From: JAIMBK01 sp040755975
GTDB taxonomy: Bacteria > Bacillota > Desulfotomaculia > Desulfotomaculales > Nap2-2B
Direction of reading: 5' to 3'
DNA: 64,000 bases
Assembly (NCBI GenBank): GCA_040755975.1
Contig: JBFLZY010000007.1
Span: forward strand, 1-64,000
The position numbers and the translations under genes are program-made. The stretch's first letter is position 1, and every line of letters starts with the position of its first letter. The notes under the pieces are model-generated. The model was given only the letters and a program-made list of their open reading frames with translations, did not search any database and was not told where the DNA came from. Positions 8,184 through 17,111 of the stretch are shown here, piece by piece.

Positions 8184-8861
8184 CTACCAATTTCCGGTCC
8201 GTTCCTGCTGGTACGTTACGGAAGCGTAGGCGGCGGCGGGGAAGCCGGTGTCGTATTCGATGTCGTCGAAAACGACGGGGATCCTTTTCCTGAATTCCAG
8301 CAGGGTCGGGATGGCGATCTGCCTGATCTGGGGGTGGGCCCTTTGGTTTCCCCGGAGCTTGAAGAAGTGCCGCCACTCGCGGAGGTTGTACGTGACCACG
8401 ATTTCGCTTTTTAAATCGGCGGGCAGCACCCCCCTGGCCTGTTCCGGCCTGGCCCCCCGCGCCAGGAGCGCCAGATAGGCGCGGGCGGCGCCAACAACGG
8501 CCTCCTTCCAGATTTCGTAAGCCTCGCTTCCTTCCGGGAAATAATAAGGCCGGATAAAAACCATTTTATTTTGATAATTGCAGTACCGGGTGCTTTCCTG
8601 GGAGTAGCTGGCAATCCGGTGCCGGACGATCTCGTGGGTGATGCCCCGGTTGGTGATATAGATGACGGTGATTTTTTCGTGCTCAATGACGCTCTCGTGC
8701 CCCCGGTCGATTAAATTCCGGACGAACCGGGAGGCGGAGTTTTCATTAATCAATCTTTCCGATTTGTAACAAATCCTCCCGTAGCGTTCAATCCTTTTTA
8801 AAATACCTTCGTTTATTTCGTCCTGAATGATTACCTGCGGATCGATAACGGCAATCTCCAC
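8184..8861 (-). CDS. thyX: Flavin-dependent thymidylate synthase
   Basis: 225 residues with the ThyX signature RHRIASYSQESTRY at 80-93 (R-H-R-x7-S). The protein methylates dUMP to dTMP using methylene-tetrahydrofolate and FADH2, without the dihydrofolate-producing chemistry of ThyA. The start is GTG just after GGGGAGGAG. It heads the probable operon thyX-dut-topB. ThyX is common in anaerobic, thermophilic and phage genomes, so the operon could be native or acquired; the codon use gives no obvious sign of transfer. Confidence 0.95.
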   Translation of the reverse strand: MEIAVIDPQVIIQDEINEGILKRIERYGRICYKSERLINENSASRFVRNLIDRGHESVIEHEKITVIYITNRGITHEIVRHRIASYSQESTRYCNYQNKMVFIRPYYFPEGSEAYEIWKEAVVGAARAYLALLARGARPEQARGVLPADLKSEIVVTYNLREWRHFFKLRGNQRAHPQIRQIAIPTLLEFRKRIPVVFDDIEYDTGFPAAAYASVTYQQERTGNW

Positions 8862-8984
8862 CCGAACTCCTCCCCAATTTTCCCCCGACGCGTATTGTTG
8901 TTAACATTATATTGGACAGGGGGGTGGTTGGACAAGACTAATTTATGGTATACTTGAGGAAATACAATTTCCGGAGTGAGTATA

Positions 8985-10235
8985 ATGTACCAGAAGACCG
9001 CCGGTTTTTACAAAATGGACGCCGCGAAAGTCGGCCGGGGGTGGCATGAAATGGGCCCCATTCGCCCGCCCAGCGAGGGCCGGGATGCTTCCCTTTTGTT
9101 GCGGGTGACCAGAAACTGCCCCTGGAACCGCTGCGAGTTTTGCCCGACGTATAAGAACGAGCGTTACAGCGTGCGCACCGTGGAGGAAGTAAAGGCGGAT
9201 CTGGAGTTGGTGCAGGGCCTGGCCGAAGAGCTGCGCAGCGCATCCTGGCGCCTGGGGTTTGCCGGAGCGGTCGGCGAAGAAATCGTTCTGGCCGTGATTA
9301 ATTCCAACCCCGAAATCTACAGCCGCCAGCACAACGACGCAAGGCTGGTCCGCAGTCGCCTGAACAGCCTGGCGAACGTGGCCAACTGGCTGGCCACCGG
9401 CGCCAAAACCGTTTTTCTGCAGGACGGAAACTCTCCGCAAATCCGCACCGCAGACCTGGTTGCCGTTTTAAATTATATCCGGGAGATGTTTCCTGCCGTA
9501 GAACGGATCACCTCTTACGCGCGTTCGAAAACCATTGCCCGGAAGTCGTTCGAAGAGATTCTGCAGTTACGTCAGGCGGGCCTGTCCCGGCTGCATATCG
9601 GCCTGGAATCGGGATGCGACGAGGTGCTGGCGGCGGTAAAAAAGGGGGTGACGGCGGAGGAGCACGTCATGGCCGGCAAAAAAACGAAGGAAGCGGGGAT
9701 TACTTTGAGCGAATATTTAATGCCCGGCCTCGGCGGGAAAAAATGGTCGGAAAAGCACGCCCTCGACTCGGCCCGGGTCTTAAGCGAAATCGACCCCGAT
9801 TTTATCCGGTTGCGGACGCTCATCCCCCGCCGCCGCACCCCGCTGTACGAGCGCATGCTGGCCGGCGAATTTGAACCCCTGGCGGAAGACGAGGTTGTGG
9901 AAGAAATTGGTTTATTTGTGGAAAATCTTGATTGCCACGCCTATCTGGTCAGCGATCAGATGTCCAACCTATTGTGGGAGGTAGAGGGCCTGCTGCCGGA
10001 GGACAAGCCGAAAATCCTGGCGACCATCCGGAATTATTTGCAAATGCCTCTGATCGCCAGGCTAAAGGTGCAGCTGGAGCGCCGCCTGTCCTCGTACCTG
10101 GCTGTTTACGGGCGGCTGGAGGAAAAAGTTGCGGCGAAAGTGGAGCTGGCCGCGGCGGCCGTGCAAAAAGAAGCGCCCGACGCGCCCGGGAAAGTCAGGG
10201 ATGCGCTGGAAGCCCTCAAGCAGGCCTTCATCTGA
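8985..10235 (+). CDS. Radical SAM protein (COG1032-like)
   Basis: 416 residues from an ATG 8 bases after GGAG; a GTG at 8976 is also in frame but overlaps the ribosome site. The cluster motif is RNCPWNRCEFC (Cys45, 50, 53), that is C-x4-C-x2-C rather than the usual C-x3-C-x2-C. The barrel continues with the ADLVAVLNYIREMFP and LHIGLESGCDEVLAAVKKG segments typical of Elp3/MiaB-like radical SAM enzymes. No extra B12 or TRAM domain is seen. The C-terminal third is helical with a long charged coil. Substrate is unknown. Neighbours face away, so it is likely monocistronic. Confidence 0.85.
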   Translation: MYQKTAGFYKMDAAKVGRGWHEMGPIRPPSEGRDASLLLRVTRNCPWNRCEFCPTYKNERYSVRTVEEVKADLELVQGLAEELRSASWRLGFAGAVGEEIVLAVINSNPEIYSRQHNDARLVRSRLNSLANVANWLATGAKTVFLQDGNSPQIRTADLVAVLNYIREMFPAVERITSYARSKTIARKSFEEILQLRQAGLSRLHIGLESGCDEVLAAVKKGVTAEEHVMAGKKTKEAGITLSEYLMPGLGGKKWSEKHALDSARVLSEIDPDFIRLRTLIPRRRTPLYERMLAGEFEPLAEDEVVEEIGLFVENLDCHAYLVSDQMSNLLWEVEGLLPEDKPKILATIRNYLQMPLIARLKVQLERRLSSYLAVYGRLEEKVAAKVELAAAAVQKEAPDAPGKVRDALEALKQAFI

Positions 10236-10326
10236 TGGTCTGCAGCCGCTCCTGGATAATTCCTCCGGTAATTGATCAATGCGCCGGGAGCTCATCTGGT
10301 TTCAGCCCGCTTCAGCAGGGAAAGGT

Positions 10327-10536
10327 TCAGCGCTCTTCTTTTTCGATTGCCTCTTCCCCGGCCTGAACCAGCTTTTTTACCATGTTTCCGCCGATTTTCC
10401 CGGCTTCCCGGACCGTCAATTCGTCGCCGGGGTTGGCCAGGTCATCGTCCAGGCCCAATTCTCTGGCGGTTTTCCATTTCAGCCTGTCCATGGCATCTTT
10501 TTCGCGGATTCTGGCGGTTGGCTTTTTCTTGGCCAT
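10327..10536 (-). CDS. Small acid-soluble spore protein, alpha/beta type
   Basis: 69 residues. It contains the family core KWKTARELGLDDDLA ... LTVREAGKIGGNMVKKLVQ, matching the E/L-x-G-L and G-x-I-G-G-x-M-V-K motifs of alpha/beta SASPs; the N-terminus (AKKKPTARIREKDAMDRL) resembles the SspF branch. These proteins coat spore DNA, protect it from UV and heat, and are degraded at germination by the Gpr protease. This supports an endospore-forming host. It is probably transcribed alone in the forespore. Confidence 0.88.
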   Translation of the reverse strand: MAKKKPTARIREKDAMDRLKWKTARELGLDDDLANPGDELTVREAGKIGGNMVKKLVQAGEEAIEKEER

Positions 10537-10616
10537 CGCAAATCACCCCGCTTTCAGCATGTCCCCCGGCCGGTTGCTTTAATCATAGAAAGATAAGGCA
10601 AGAAGTGAAAAAAAAT

Positions 10617-10648
10617 CTCTGTGCTCTCCGTGTCTCTCTGGTTAATTT
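10617..10648. repeat. Dispersed CACAGAG-type repeat, copy 1
   Basis: Reads CTCTGTGCTCTCCGTGTCTC followed by TCTGGTTAATTT. Its reverse complement closely resembles 18247-18284 and 22761-22795. These are short intergenic repeats rich in CACAGAG and TTAACCAC words; no coding or regulatory function is evident. Confidence 0.6.
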
Positions 10649-10672
10649 ACGGGTCTCGGGACCATCCCGGAA

Positions 10673-11662
10673 TTATCTCGGGGCAAACGCTGGGTGCTCG
10701 AAGTACCAGCTTTTTTCTAAAAGATCCCATATTTTTGGGTCTTCCAGGCCCAAACGCCAGACTCCGATTCCCGGCAGGCGTTTTTTGACGATCAGGTTCA
10801 GCTTTACCTGAAAACTTTTCGCATCTTCAAACCAGACAATGTGCCGGACGCCGTTTTCGACGTATGTGTAGGTCGATTCCTGGGCCTGCTCGTCGTAACG
10901 GATCTGAGCGCCGAAGCGCTGCGCCCGGGCGATTGCCTCGGCGTAGGACAGCGTTTCCGGCACCCTGGCGCCGGGCGCCCAGTCGTACCCGTAAACAGGC
11001 AGTCCCCAGAAAATTTTCTCCCGGGGAATGGCCGTCAGGGCGTAGTTCATCACCTGTTCTACGAAGCCGAGGGAAGCGATTGGACCCGGTTCGGCAAAGT
11101 GTTCGTCGTAGGCGAGAACGTACATTTGATCGCTGACCTCGGCCAGGTCGGGGTAGCTGAAGGCCCCCGAAAAAGGGTGGCGCGGGTTATCTTCCAGCTC
11201 GGCGGGAACGGAGATGGTGACTAGAAAATCCAGCGGTTTGAGGGCCTGGAATAACTCCGTCTGGAAACGGGTTAAAAAAGGCCGGTCTTCGGGGGGAACG
11301 AACTCAAAATCGATGTTTACCCCCGCAAATCCCCGCCGCAAAAGCATCTCGCGGATGCTGGCGACCAGGGTGCGCCGCAAGTTTTCATCGGTCAGCAACC
11401 GGTGAATGAGCGGTCCGAAGCGGGGGCTGGAGTAATTGTGGACGATGGCCAGCACCGGCAATTTAAACCGCCGGACGAGGATCAGCGCCTCTTCGTCGGA
11501 CTGGTCCTCCAGGGTTCCCTGACCGGTTACGCCGAACCAAAAAGGAATGAGGAAAGTGATTTTCTTTCCGTGCGCCTCCAGGGATTCTAAAGCCTGAGGG
11601 TCGGGTGTGTAGTACCAGTTGTTGCAAAAGGGTAAAGCCAGCGGATGAAGAAAACCGGGCAT
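10673..11662 (-). CDS. GH18 glycoside hydrolase, spore peptidoglycan hydrolase-like (YaaH/SleL type)
   Basis: 329 residues from an ATG 8 bases after GGAGG; a longer reading adds 12 residues without a better site. The catalytic strand reads GFAGVNIDFEFVPPEDR, with Asp118 and the acid/base Glu120 of the GH18 D-x-E motif. The YVLAYDEH and IFWGLPVYGYDW segments are typical of the SleL/YaaH branch, which cleaves cortex peptidoglycan during germination. There is no LysM domain and no clear signal peptide, unlike YaaH, so it may be packaged into spores or act inside the mother cell. It starts divergently from ybaK. Confidence 0.85.
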   Translation of the reverse strand: MPGFLHPLALPFCNNWYYTPDPQALESLEAHGKKITFLIPFWFGVTGQGTLEDQSDEEALILVRRFKLPVLAIVHNYSSPRFGPLIHRLLTDENLRRTLVASIREMLLRRGFAGVNIDFEFVPPEDRPFLTRFQTELFQALKPLDFLVTISVPAELEDNPRHPFSGAFSYPDLAEVSDQMYVLAYDEHFAEPGPIASLGFVEQVMNYALTAIPREKIFWGLPVYGYDWAPGARVPETLSYAEAIARAQRFGAQIRYDEQAQESTYTYVENGVRHIVWFEDAKSFQVKLNLIVKKRLPGIGVWRLGLEDPKIWDLLEKSWYFEHPAFAPR

Positions 11663-11756
11663 AACTGAAACCTCCAATCTTATGGTTATAATATGCATAA
11701 ATGGATTTTCATGTCATCAAGGGAAAGCGAAATCTGCCTTTTAAGGCAATTTTTTG

Positions 11757-11784
11757 TTGATCTGTTGTTTTAATGCGTTATAAT
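11757..11784 (+). promoter_or_regulatory. Sigma-A-type promoter for ybaK
   Basis: TTGATC (11757-11762) and TATAAT (11779-11784) are separated by 16 bases, 40 bases ahead of the ybaK ATG. It resembles a housekeeping promoter. Confidence 0.6.
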
Positions 11785-11824
11785 AAAGGGGAGTTGCGGT
11801 GAGGTCTTATAAAGAGGTGGGATT

Positions 11825-12304
11825 ATGTCCGGCAAATTAAGTCCGAGTGCGCAGAAGGTGCAGGATGTTTTAAGGTCTTTAGGCTCTCCGCGGCAGGTGC
11901 GGGAATTCCTGCAGACCACCCGCACCGCCGCCGAGGCGGCCCAGGCCATTGGCTGCCGGGTTGAGCAGATTGCCAAATCCCTCGTTTTTCGAGGGAAGTA
12001 CACAAAAAGGCCTGTTTTGGTAATTGCCAGCGGGGTAAACCGCGCGAACGAAAAAAAGTTGGCGGAGTTGATTGCGGAGCCTCTGGAGAAGGCGGACGCC
12101 GGTTTTGTCCGGGAGCAAACCGGTTTTGTCATCGGCGGCGTTCCCCCGGTGGGTCACCTTGCACAACTGACCACTTTTATTGACGAAGATTTGCTTCAGT
12201 ATGAAGAAATCTGGGCCGCCGCCGGCAACCCGAACGCCGTTTTTCCGCTTGCGCCAGCCGAACTCGTCAAAATGACCGGCGGCCGCGTCGTCGCTATTAA
12301 GTAA
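11825..12304 (+). CDS. ybaK: YbaK/EbsC-family aminoacyl-tRNA deacylase
   Basis: 159 residues covering a whole YbaK domain: the AAEAAQAIGCRVEQIAKSLVF opening, the central VLVIASGVNRANEKKLAEL, and the GFVIGGVPPVGH motif with the conserved Gly-Gly-x-x-P-x-G-H. Family members hydrolyse mischarged tRNA such as Cys-tRNA(Pro) in trans; the lysine near KSLVF is the expected catalytic residue. The ATG follows AAAGAGGTGGG. Its own promoter lies upstream. Exact tRNA specificity cannot be told from sequence. Confidence 0.88.
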   Translation: MSGKLSPSAQKVQDVLRSLGSPRQVREFLQTTRTAAEAAQAIGCRVEQIAKSLVFRGKYTKRPVLVIASGVNRANEKKLAELIAEPLEKADAGFVREQTGFVIGGVPPVGHLAQLTTFIDEDLLQYEEIWAAAGNPNAVFPLAPAELVKMTGGRVVAIK

Positions 12305-12549
12305 GGAAGGCACAAAGGCACAGAGGGACTAAGGCACAGAGGCAAAAAAGAACTGGATAGACGGGAAGAACGGGGAAATATCTGGACCTTTGTGCCTGGC
12401 AAACGAGGTTATGTCAAAACCCCGTCCCTGCGACACTCACTTTGTGCCTTTGTGCCTGCTGCCTTTATGCCTGCTCTTGGCGGTCGTCGGTCGTCAGATG
12501 TCGGTCGTCGGAAGGTAATGTATATTTTCTGGAGGAGGTTTTCAAAACA
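12305..12549. repeat. Repeat-rich intergenic block
   Basis: Just after ybaK come several AGGCACA(A/G)AGG words (12306-12345), and the inverse GTGCCTTTGTGCCT appears at 12443-12456, so the two can pair across about 110 bases. Next is a run of CGGTCGT repeats (12480-12511). No gene is seen. Similar words occur at 10617, 18247, 22761 and 61511, so this is a local nest of a dispersed repeat family. Confidence 0.65.
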
Positions 12550-13251
12550 GTGAAATTTATCATTGATCCCATGGTTTTTGACGTTTTGCCTACCGTTTGC
12601 TTTGGTGTGGTGGTGGCGAAAGGGGTCGACAACCACGGGAAAACGGAGGAAATTAATGCTTTGCTCCGCGAGGCCGTGGCGGGAGTGCGGGAGAAATATG
12701 CGGGAGTGAACCTGAAGGAGCATCCTGCCTTCGCCTGTTACCGGGAAGCTTTTAAAAAGCTGGGGTTCAACCCCAATAAGTTTTTAAGCTCGGTAGAGGC
12801 CCTGGTTTCCCGGGTCGTCAAAGGAGGAGAACTGCCGGAAATCAACGATGTGGTGAACCTGGCCAATGCGGTGTCGCTGAAGTATACCCTGCCCATGGGC
12901 GCTCACGACCTCGATTCTATGGCGGGAGACATCATGGTTCGTTTTTCGAAGGAGGGAGAGCAGTTTATCCCCTTTGGCCGGACCGAACCCGAAACCGTCC
13001 CGGCGGGCGAACTGGTCTACGCCGACGAAATGCAAATCAGGACCCGGCGCTGGATTTGGAGACAGAATGAGCGGGGAAAGGTTACTGCGGAATCAAAGAA
13101 TATTTTCTTTCCCATCGACGGTTTCTCCGATTGCAACCTGGATTCTGTTTTGCGGGCCCAAAAAGAACTGGCCGGTTATCTGGAAAGGTTCTGGGGGGTT
13201 CGGCCGGAACAGTTTTTCCTGGATAAAAGCAATTATTGTGCAGAATGGTAG
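12550..13251 (+). CDS. B3/B4 (PheT-like tRNA-binding) domain protein
   Basis: 233 residues from a GTG behind GGAGGAGG; a longer frame upstream runs through the repeat block and is not credible. The protein has the B3/B4 fold found in the phenylalanyl-tRNA synthetase beta chain: HPAFACYREAFKKLGFNPNKFLSSVEAL, INDVVNLANAVSLKYTLPMGAHDLD, and the later DGFSDCNLDSVLRAQKELAGYL. Stand-alone B3/B4 proteins resemble domains that edit misacylated tRNA, but most remain uncharacterised. The neighbour ybaK is another tRNA-editing-type gene, which makes a quality-control role plausible, though only as inference. Confidence 0.8.
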   Translation: MKFIIDPMVFDVLPTVCFGVVVAKGVDNHGKTEEINALLREAVAGVREKYAGVNLKEHPAFACYREAFKKLGFNPNKFLSSVEALVSRVVKGGELPEINDVVNLANAVSLKYTLPMGAHDLDSMAGDIMVRFSKEGEQFIPFGRTEPETVPAGELVYADEMQIRTRRWIWRQNERGKVTAESKNIFFPIDGFSDCNLDSVLRAQKELAGYLERFWGVRPEQFFLDKSNYCAEW

Positions 13252-13560
13252 GGGGACCTCCGTCGGTTCGCTGACCTCACCCCCACCAGATTCGAAGTTA
13301 GATGTTCGAGATTCGAGGTTCAAAGCTTGTGGAAATTGGCTTCGCCAATTTCTTTTCTTCGAATTTCAAACGCCCAGTCACCATGAACGGTCTCTTCCTT
13401 ACGGCTTTCGAACTTTCCTTCGTTTTTTCCGGACCCGGAAAAGAAAATTCGCGCTAAAGAAGAAGAGCAGGGAACCAATGGCTGCTTTTTTTCGTCTATC
13501 TTTTTAGAGGGTAAAAAGTTTTCTCCCTGATTTTTATTTTTCCGGTGAGGTGTTGGGAGG
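13252..13560. other. Intergenic interval with a hairpin, between B3/B4 gene and envelope cluster
   Basis: 309 bases with no credible gene. A TTCGA-rich patch (13290-13322) looks like degenerate short repeats. A perfect 9-bp hairpin follows at 13332-13352. The last bases (GGTGTTGGGAGG) are the ribosome site of the next gene. Confidence 0.6.
13332..13358 (+). terminator. Possible intrinsic terminator
   Basis: GAAATTGGC (13332-13340), loop TTC, GCCAATTTC (13344-13352), then TTTTCTT. The stem is short and the T-tract interrupted, so termination is possible but weak. Confidence 0.45.
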
Positions 13561-16185
13561 TTGGTCCTGGTCAGGAAAAAAGCTTTTTTATGGGTCCTTG
13601 TTTTGATTTTCAGTGTATTGGCTTTTCCTTGCGGAGTTTTTGCGGCGCCGGAAGGAGCGGATTCCCCGGTGCAAATTACCGCCGAAATCGGCTGGGACGG
13701 GCAGGGGGTGCCGGGGCGGACCGCGCCGGCGGTGATCCACTTGAAAAATACTACCGCGGAAGATTTGCGGGGGGTGGTGGAGGTGGTCAATTACTTTCGC
13801 TATGTTCCGCCCCCGCCGCCCGGAACGGTTCAGCCGGGTACGGTTTCTTCCAGCCCGGCCCGGTATTACCCGGTGTCTTCCTTTGGGGAGCAGGTATCCC
13901 TGCCCGCCGGGGGAGAAAAAAAGGTGACCATTTGGTTTCCGCTGCAGGGGACGACCGATCACTTGATTGTCCGCTTTCGCACAGGAGAAAAGACGCTGGC
14001 CGGCGTGGAAGCAAAGCTGGCCATGACCAGTGCCGGGGTCAGCGGACCCCTGCCCATGGCGGTGGGTGTTTTCGGAGAGATCCCGCCGGCTCTGGAAAAG
14101 GTGCGGATCACCATGCCCGACGGAGTTCCCCGGGCGCCGCTCGTTTTGAAATTAACTCCGGAGCTTTTGCCGCCGTCGGGAGATCAGTTGGACGCTTTCG
14201 GCCTTATTCTGGTCACCGGCGAAGCCGCCCGCAATTTAACGGCGGAGCAGCGCCGGGCGCTTTTGGACTGGGCCGAAGCGGGCGGGCATTTGCTGCTGGC
14301 GGGCGGGACGGGGGTAAATGACGCGCTCTCGATTTTGCCGGCGGGCACGGCGAAAATCGTCAGCCAGGGAATTGCCGGCAACGGCGACTGGCGGGCGATG
14401 GCCGGCTGGTTGGGTCAGGCGCCTCCGGCGGGAGCCGCGCCGATAGCCCGGCTGCAGGGCGGAGACCCCTTCGGACCGGAAGAAAACCCCCTGGGCCGGC
14501 AGGTTACAACCGGGGGCGGAAAAGTGACGGTGTTTGCTTTCGATCCCACCCGCCCTCCGTGGGACGCCGGCGAAGCGGGTTGGGCGCTTTGGGAAAGGCT
14601 GCTGCAGCCGGGAGAGCCGGGTTCTTATAAGTATAACATGGCGTACCGGGACCCCCTTTTGCCGTTTTACAGGCTGATGAACACGGTGAACAGCCTCCCT
14701 GCCGGCGCCTTCCCCGGCTGGGGAGCGGTGGGGCTTTTCCTCGGTATTTTTGTGCTGCTGGCCGTGCCGCTCACATACTGGATTTTTAAAAAGCGGCAGC
14801 ACCCCGAATACACCTGGGTGGCGGTTCCCGCCCTGGCCCTGGCGTTCTCCGGCCTCGCTTACTTTTATATGCTCCAGGCGGGGAAAAACGTCGTCGTCAA
14901 CGTGGTCCAGGCTGTGGAGGAGACGGAAAAGGGGACTGCCGGGGAAAAACCGTTGCTTACGGCAGTGGGCTTTTTTGCTCCGACCAGGCCGGTTTTTCAC
15001 GCCGTGCTGGCCGACCCCGGCCTTCCCGTGCGGGTTCAGTTTTCCGGGGAACGTCCGCCGGAACTGCGCAAGCCCGACGAGGAACCTCCCTATTCAGTTG
15101 TCAAGGGTTCGGATTTAACGGTTACCTTCCGGGAAATGTCCCAGTACGGGATGCGCCAGTTAAGCTTTCGCCAGGACGCCGGGGAGGCTTTGGCCGGCCT
15201 GCGGGCCGACCTTAGAATCGAAGGCGGCCGGTTGGCCGGAAAAGTGCGCAACGATACCGCCCTTTATCTGGATCACGTGACCCTGCTCCTGGGCGACGAC
15301 TACCGGGGCCTGGGCGACCTGGCCCCCGGGGAGGAAAAGGAAGTGGCCATGGAAATTCCGGCGCCGCCGGTCTACAATCCCCAGAACCCTTACGGTCCGC
15401 GCTACCTTCCGGCCTGGCCGATCTTTGTGTTCCCGGAGGGGAAAGAAGCCGCCCTGAAAGCGGCTGTGCGGCCAGGCGTGCCCGCGCCGCGGCCGGATTA
15501 CGGACCGCCCCCCCGCCGGCTGACCGTCGATGAGCAAAGGCGGGCAAATCTTTTAGAGCAACTGTTTAACTCCTCCCGCTACGGCGGCCCGGGAATGGAG
15601 TTCCAAAGGGGCCGCCCGTTAACCCTGGTGGCTTTCAGCCGGGACCCCGTCAAAGCGGTAGAGATCAAAGATTTGCGCTCCCGCCCCCATTATTTAAGCA
15701 TTGTCACGGTCAAGCCGGAACTGTCCCTGTCGCCGGGCAGCTTTACAATTCCGGCGGGACTGACTCTTCCGGAAATCATCGACGCGCAAATCCGGGGCAT
15801 TTCCGGGCATAATAACCTGTTCGGCCTGCCGGGGGGAAACATCACCTTCGCCTTTCGTCCCGGCCTGCCACAAGGGGCGCGAGTAAAGGAATTCACAGTC
15901 GATCTTCAGTATTTCCCCAGCTCCGCGCCGCCGGGTCTGCCGAAAGGCGCCGTCGGACCGCCGGCTCCGTCTGCCGCCGACGTGGAATCCGGCGTGCTGG
16001 AGATTTACCATCCACCCAGCGGGCAATGGCGGGAACTTTCCGGGGCCAAAACCTTCCGCCTTTCCGGGGAATACGCGCTGCCCGGCGGGGAAGTGCGCCT
16101 GCGGGTGAACGGTTTTGAACCCTCCACGGGGAAAAGCTTCTATTTCCTGCCGCCGGCGGTGGCCTACCAGGGGGTGCGGGAATGA
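13561..16185 (+). CDS. Large exported membrane protein of the MoxR/vWA cluster
   Basis: 874 residues. A signal peptide (FLWVLVLIFSVLAFPCGVFA) leads into a beta-rich extracellular region starting VQITAEIGWDGQGVPGRTAPAVIHLKN. There are two membrane helices at about 390-412 (GLFLGIFVLLAVPLTYWIF) and 419-440, and a second large extracellular part of about 430 residues rich in Pro and Gly. The segment AFGLILVTGEAARNLTAEQRRALLDWAEAGGHLL resembles the glutamine-amidotransferase-like fold also present in the vWA protein at 24696. The start is TTG. Its TGA overlaps the ATG of the ABC ATPase, so they are coupled. No recognised family name; by position it is probably the outer sensor or scaffold part of the cluster. 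Confidence 0.75.
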   Translation: MVLVRKKAFLWVLVLIFSVLAFPCGVFAAPEGADSPVQITAEIGWDGQGVPGRTAPAVIHLKNTTAEDLRGVVEVVNYFRYVPPPPPGTVQPGTVSSSPARYYPVSSFGEQVSLPAGGEKKVTIWFPLQGTTDHLIVRFRTGEKTLAGVEAKLAMTSAGVSGPLPMAVGVFGEIPPALEKVRITMPDGVPRAPLVLKLTPELLPPSGDQLDAFGLILVTGEAARNLTAEQRRALLDWAEAGGHLLLAGGTGVNDALSILPAGTAKIVSQGIAGNGDWRAMAGWLGQAPPAGAAPIARLQGGDPFGPEENPLGRQVTTGGGKVTVFAFDPTRPPWDAGEAGWALWERLLQPGEPGSYKYNMAYRDPLLPFYRLMNTVNSLPAGAFPGWGAVGLFLGIFVLLAVPLTYWIFKKRQHPEYTWVAVPALALAFSGLAYFYMLQAGKNVVVNVVQAVEETEKGTAGEKPLLTAVGFFAPTRPVFHAVLADPGLPVRVQFSGERPPELRKPDEEPPYSVVKGSDLTVTFREMSQYGMRQLSFRQDAGEALAGLRADLRIEGGRLAGKVRNDTALYLDHVTLLLGDDYRGLGDLAPGEEKEVAMEIPAPPVYNPQNPYGPRYLPAWPIFVFPEGKEAALKAAVRPGVPAPRPDYGPPPRRLTVDEQRRANLLEQLFNSSRYGGPGMEFQRGRPLTLVAFSRDPVKAVEIKDLRSRPHYLSIVTVKPELSLSPGSFTIPAGLTLPEIIDAQIRGISGHNNLFGLPGGNITFAFRPGLPQGARVKEFTVDLQYFPSSAPPGLPKGAVGPPAPSAADVESGVLEIYHPPSGQWRELSGAKTFRLSGEYALPGGEVRLRVNGFEPSTGKSFYFLPPAVAYQGVRE

Positions 16186-17111
16186 TTAAAGTACGTTCCT
16201 TGAAGAAAACTTACGGCCGCGTGCAGGCCCTTAAGGGGCTGGACATGGACGTACCGGCCGGCGCCGTTTACGGATTTATCGGCCAGAACGGGGCGGGGAA
16301 GACCACTACCCTGCGCATCCTGGCCGGACTGCTCGTCCCCGACGGGGGCACCGCGGAAGTGGCCGGGCTGGAGATCGGCAGGCACCCCCGCGCCTTGCGG
16401 GAGGTGGTGGGCTACATGCCCGATTTTTTCGGCGTCTACGACGATTTAAGGGTCGGGGAGTACCTCCTTTTTTACGCCGCCGCGTACGGGATCAGGGGGC
16501 CGCGGGCCTTTAAACTGCGCGACGATCTGCTGGAACTGGTGGAGCTGGGGGAGAAGCGGGAAGCCTTTGTGGATACCCTCTCCCGCGGCATGCAGCAGCG
16601 GCTCTGCCTGGCCCGGGCTTTAATCCACGATCCCCGGGTGCTCCTTTTGGATGAGCCGGCCAGCGGCCTGGACCCCCTGGCGCGGGTGGAAATGCGGGAA
16701 ATTTTAAAGGAACTGAGCAAACTGGGCAAAACGATTTTAATCAGCAGCCATATCTTGTCGGAACTGGCCGACCTGTGCACGCACATCGGCATGATCACCG
16801 AAGGGCGGCTGGTGCGCCAGGGACCGCTCGCCGAATTGCTCAACGGCACCCCGGTGCAGACCATCATTTTGCGCTGCCACGGCCCGGCGGAGGCGGCCGA
16901 AAAGCTGGTGGCGGGCTGGCCGGGGGTGGAGGTGCTCCGTTCCCTGTCCGGGCAGATTGAATTCCGCCTGGCGGGAGGATCGGCGCAGGCGGCGGAGTTG
17001 TTAAAGGAACTGGTTCTCCGGGGCGTTCCGGTAACCCATTTTGCGCAGGAAGAACAAAGTCTGGAAGATACCTTCGTTCAGCTTGCCAGGGAGGGTGGCT
17101 TGGATGACTGA
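16182..17111 (+). CDS. ABC transporter ATP-binding protein
   Basis: 309 residues. Walker A GQNGAGKTT at 34-42, signature LSRGMQQRLCLARAL, Walker B VLLLDEPASGLDP and the switch His in ISSHILSEL are all present, so the ATPase should be active. The C-terminal extension is typical of ABC-2/gliding-type (GldA-like, NatA-like) exporters. It overlaps the previous gene by four bases (ATGA) and the permease gene by eight, indicating one transcript and one complex. Substrate unknown. Confidence 0.93.
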   Translation: MIKVRSLKKTYGRVQALKGLDMDVPAGAVYGFIGQNGAGKTTTLRILAGLLVPDGGTAEVAGLEIGRHPRALREVVGYMPDFFGVYDDLRVGEYLLFYAAAYGIRGPRAFKLRDDLLELVELGEKREAFVDTLSRGMQQRLCLARALIHDPRVLLLDEPASGLDPLARVEMREILKELSKLGKTILISSHILSELADLCTHIGMITEGRLVRQGPLAELLNGTPVQTIILRCHGPAEAAEKLVAGWPGVEVLRSLSGQIEFRLAGGSAQAAELLKELVLRGVPVTHFAQEEQSLEDTFVQLAREGGLDD

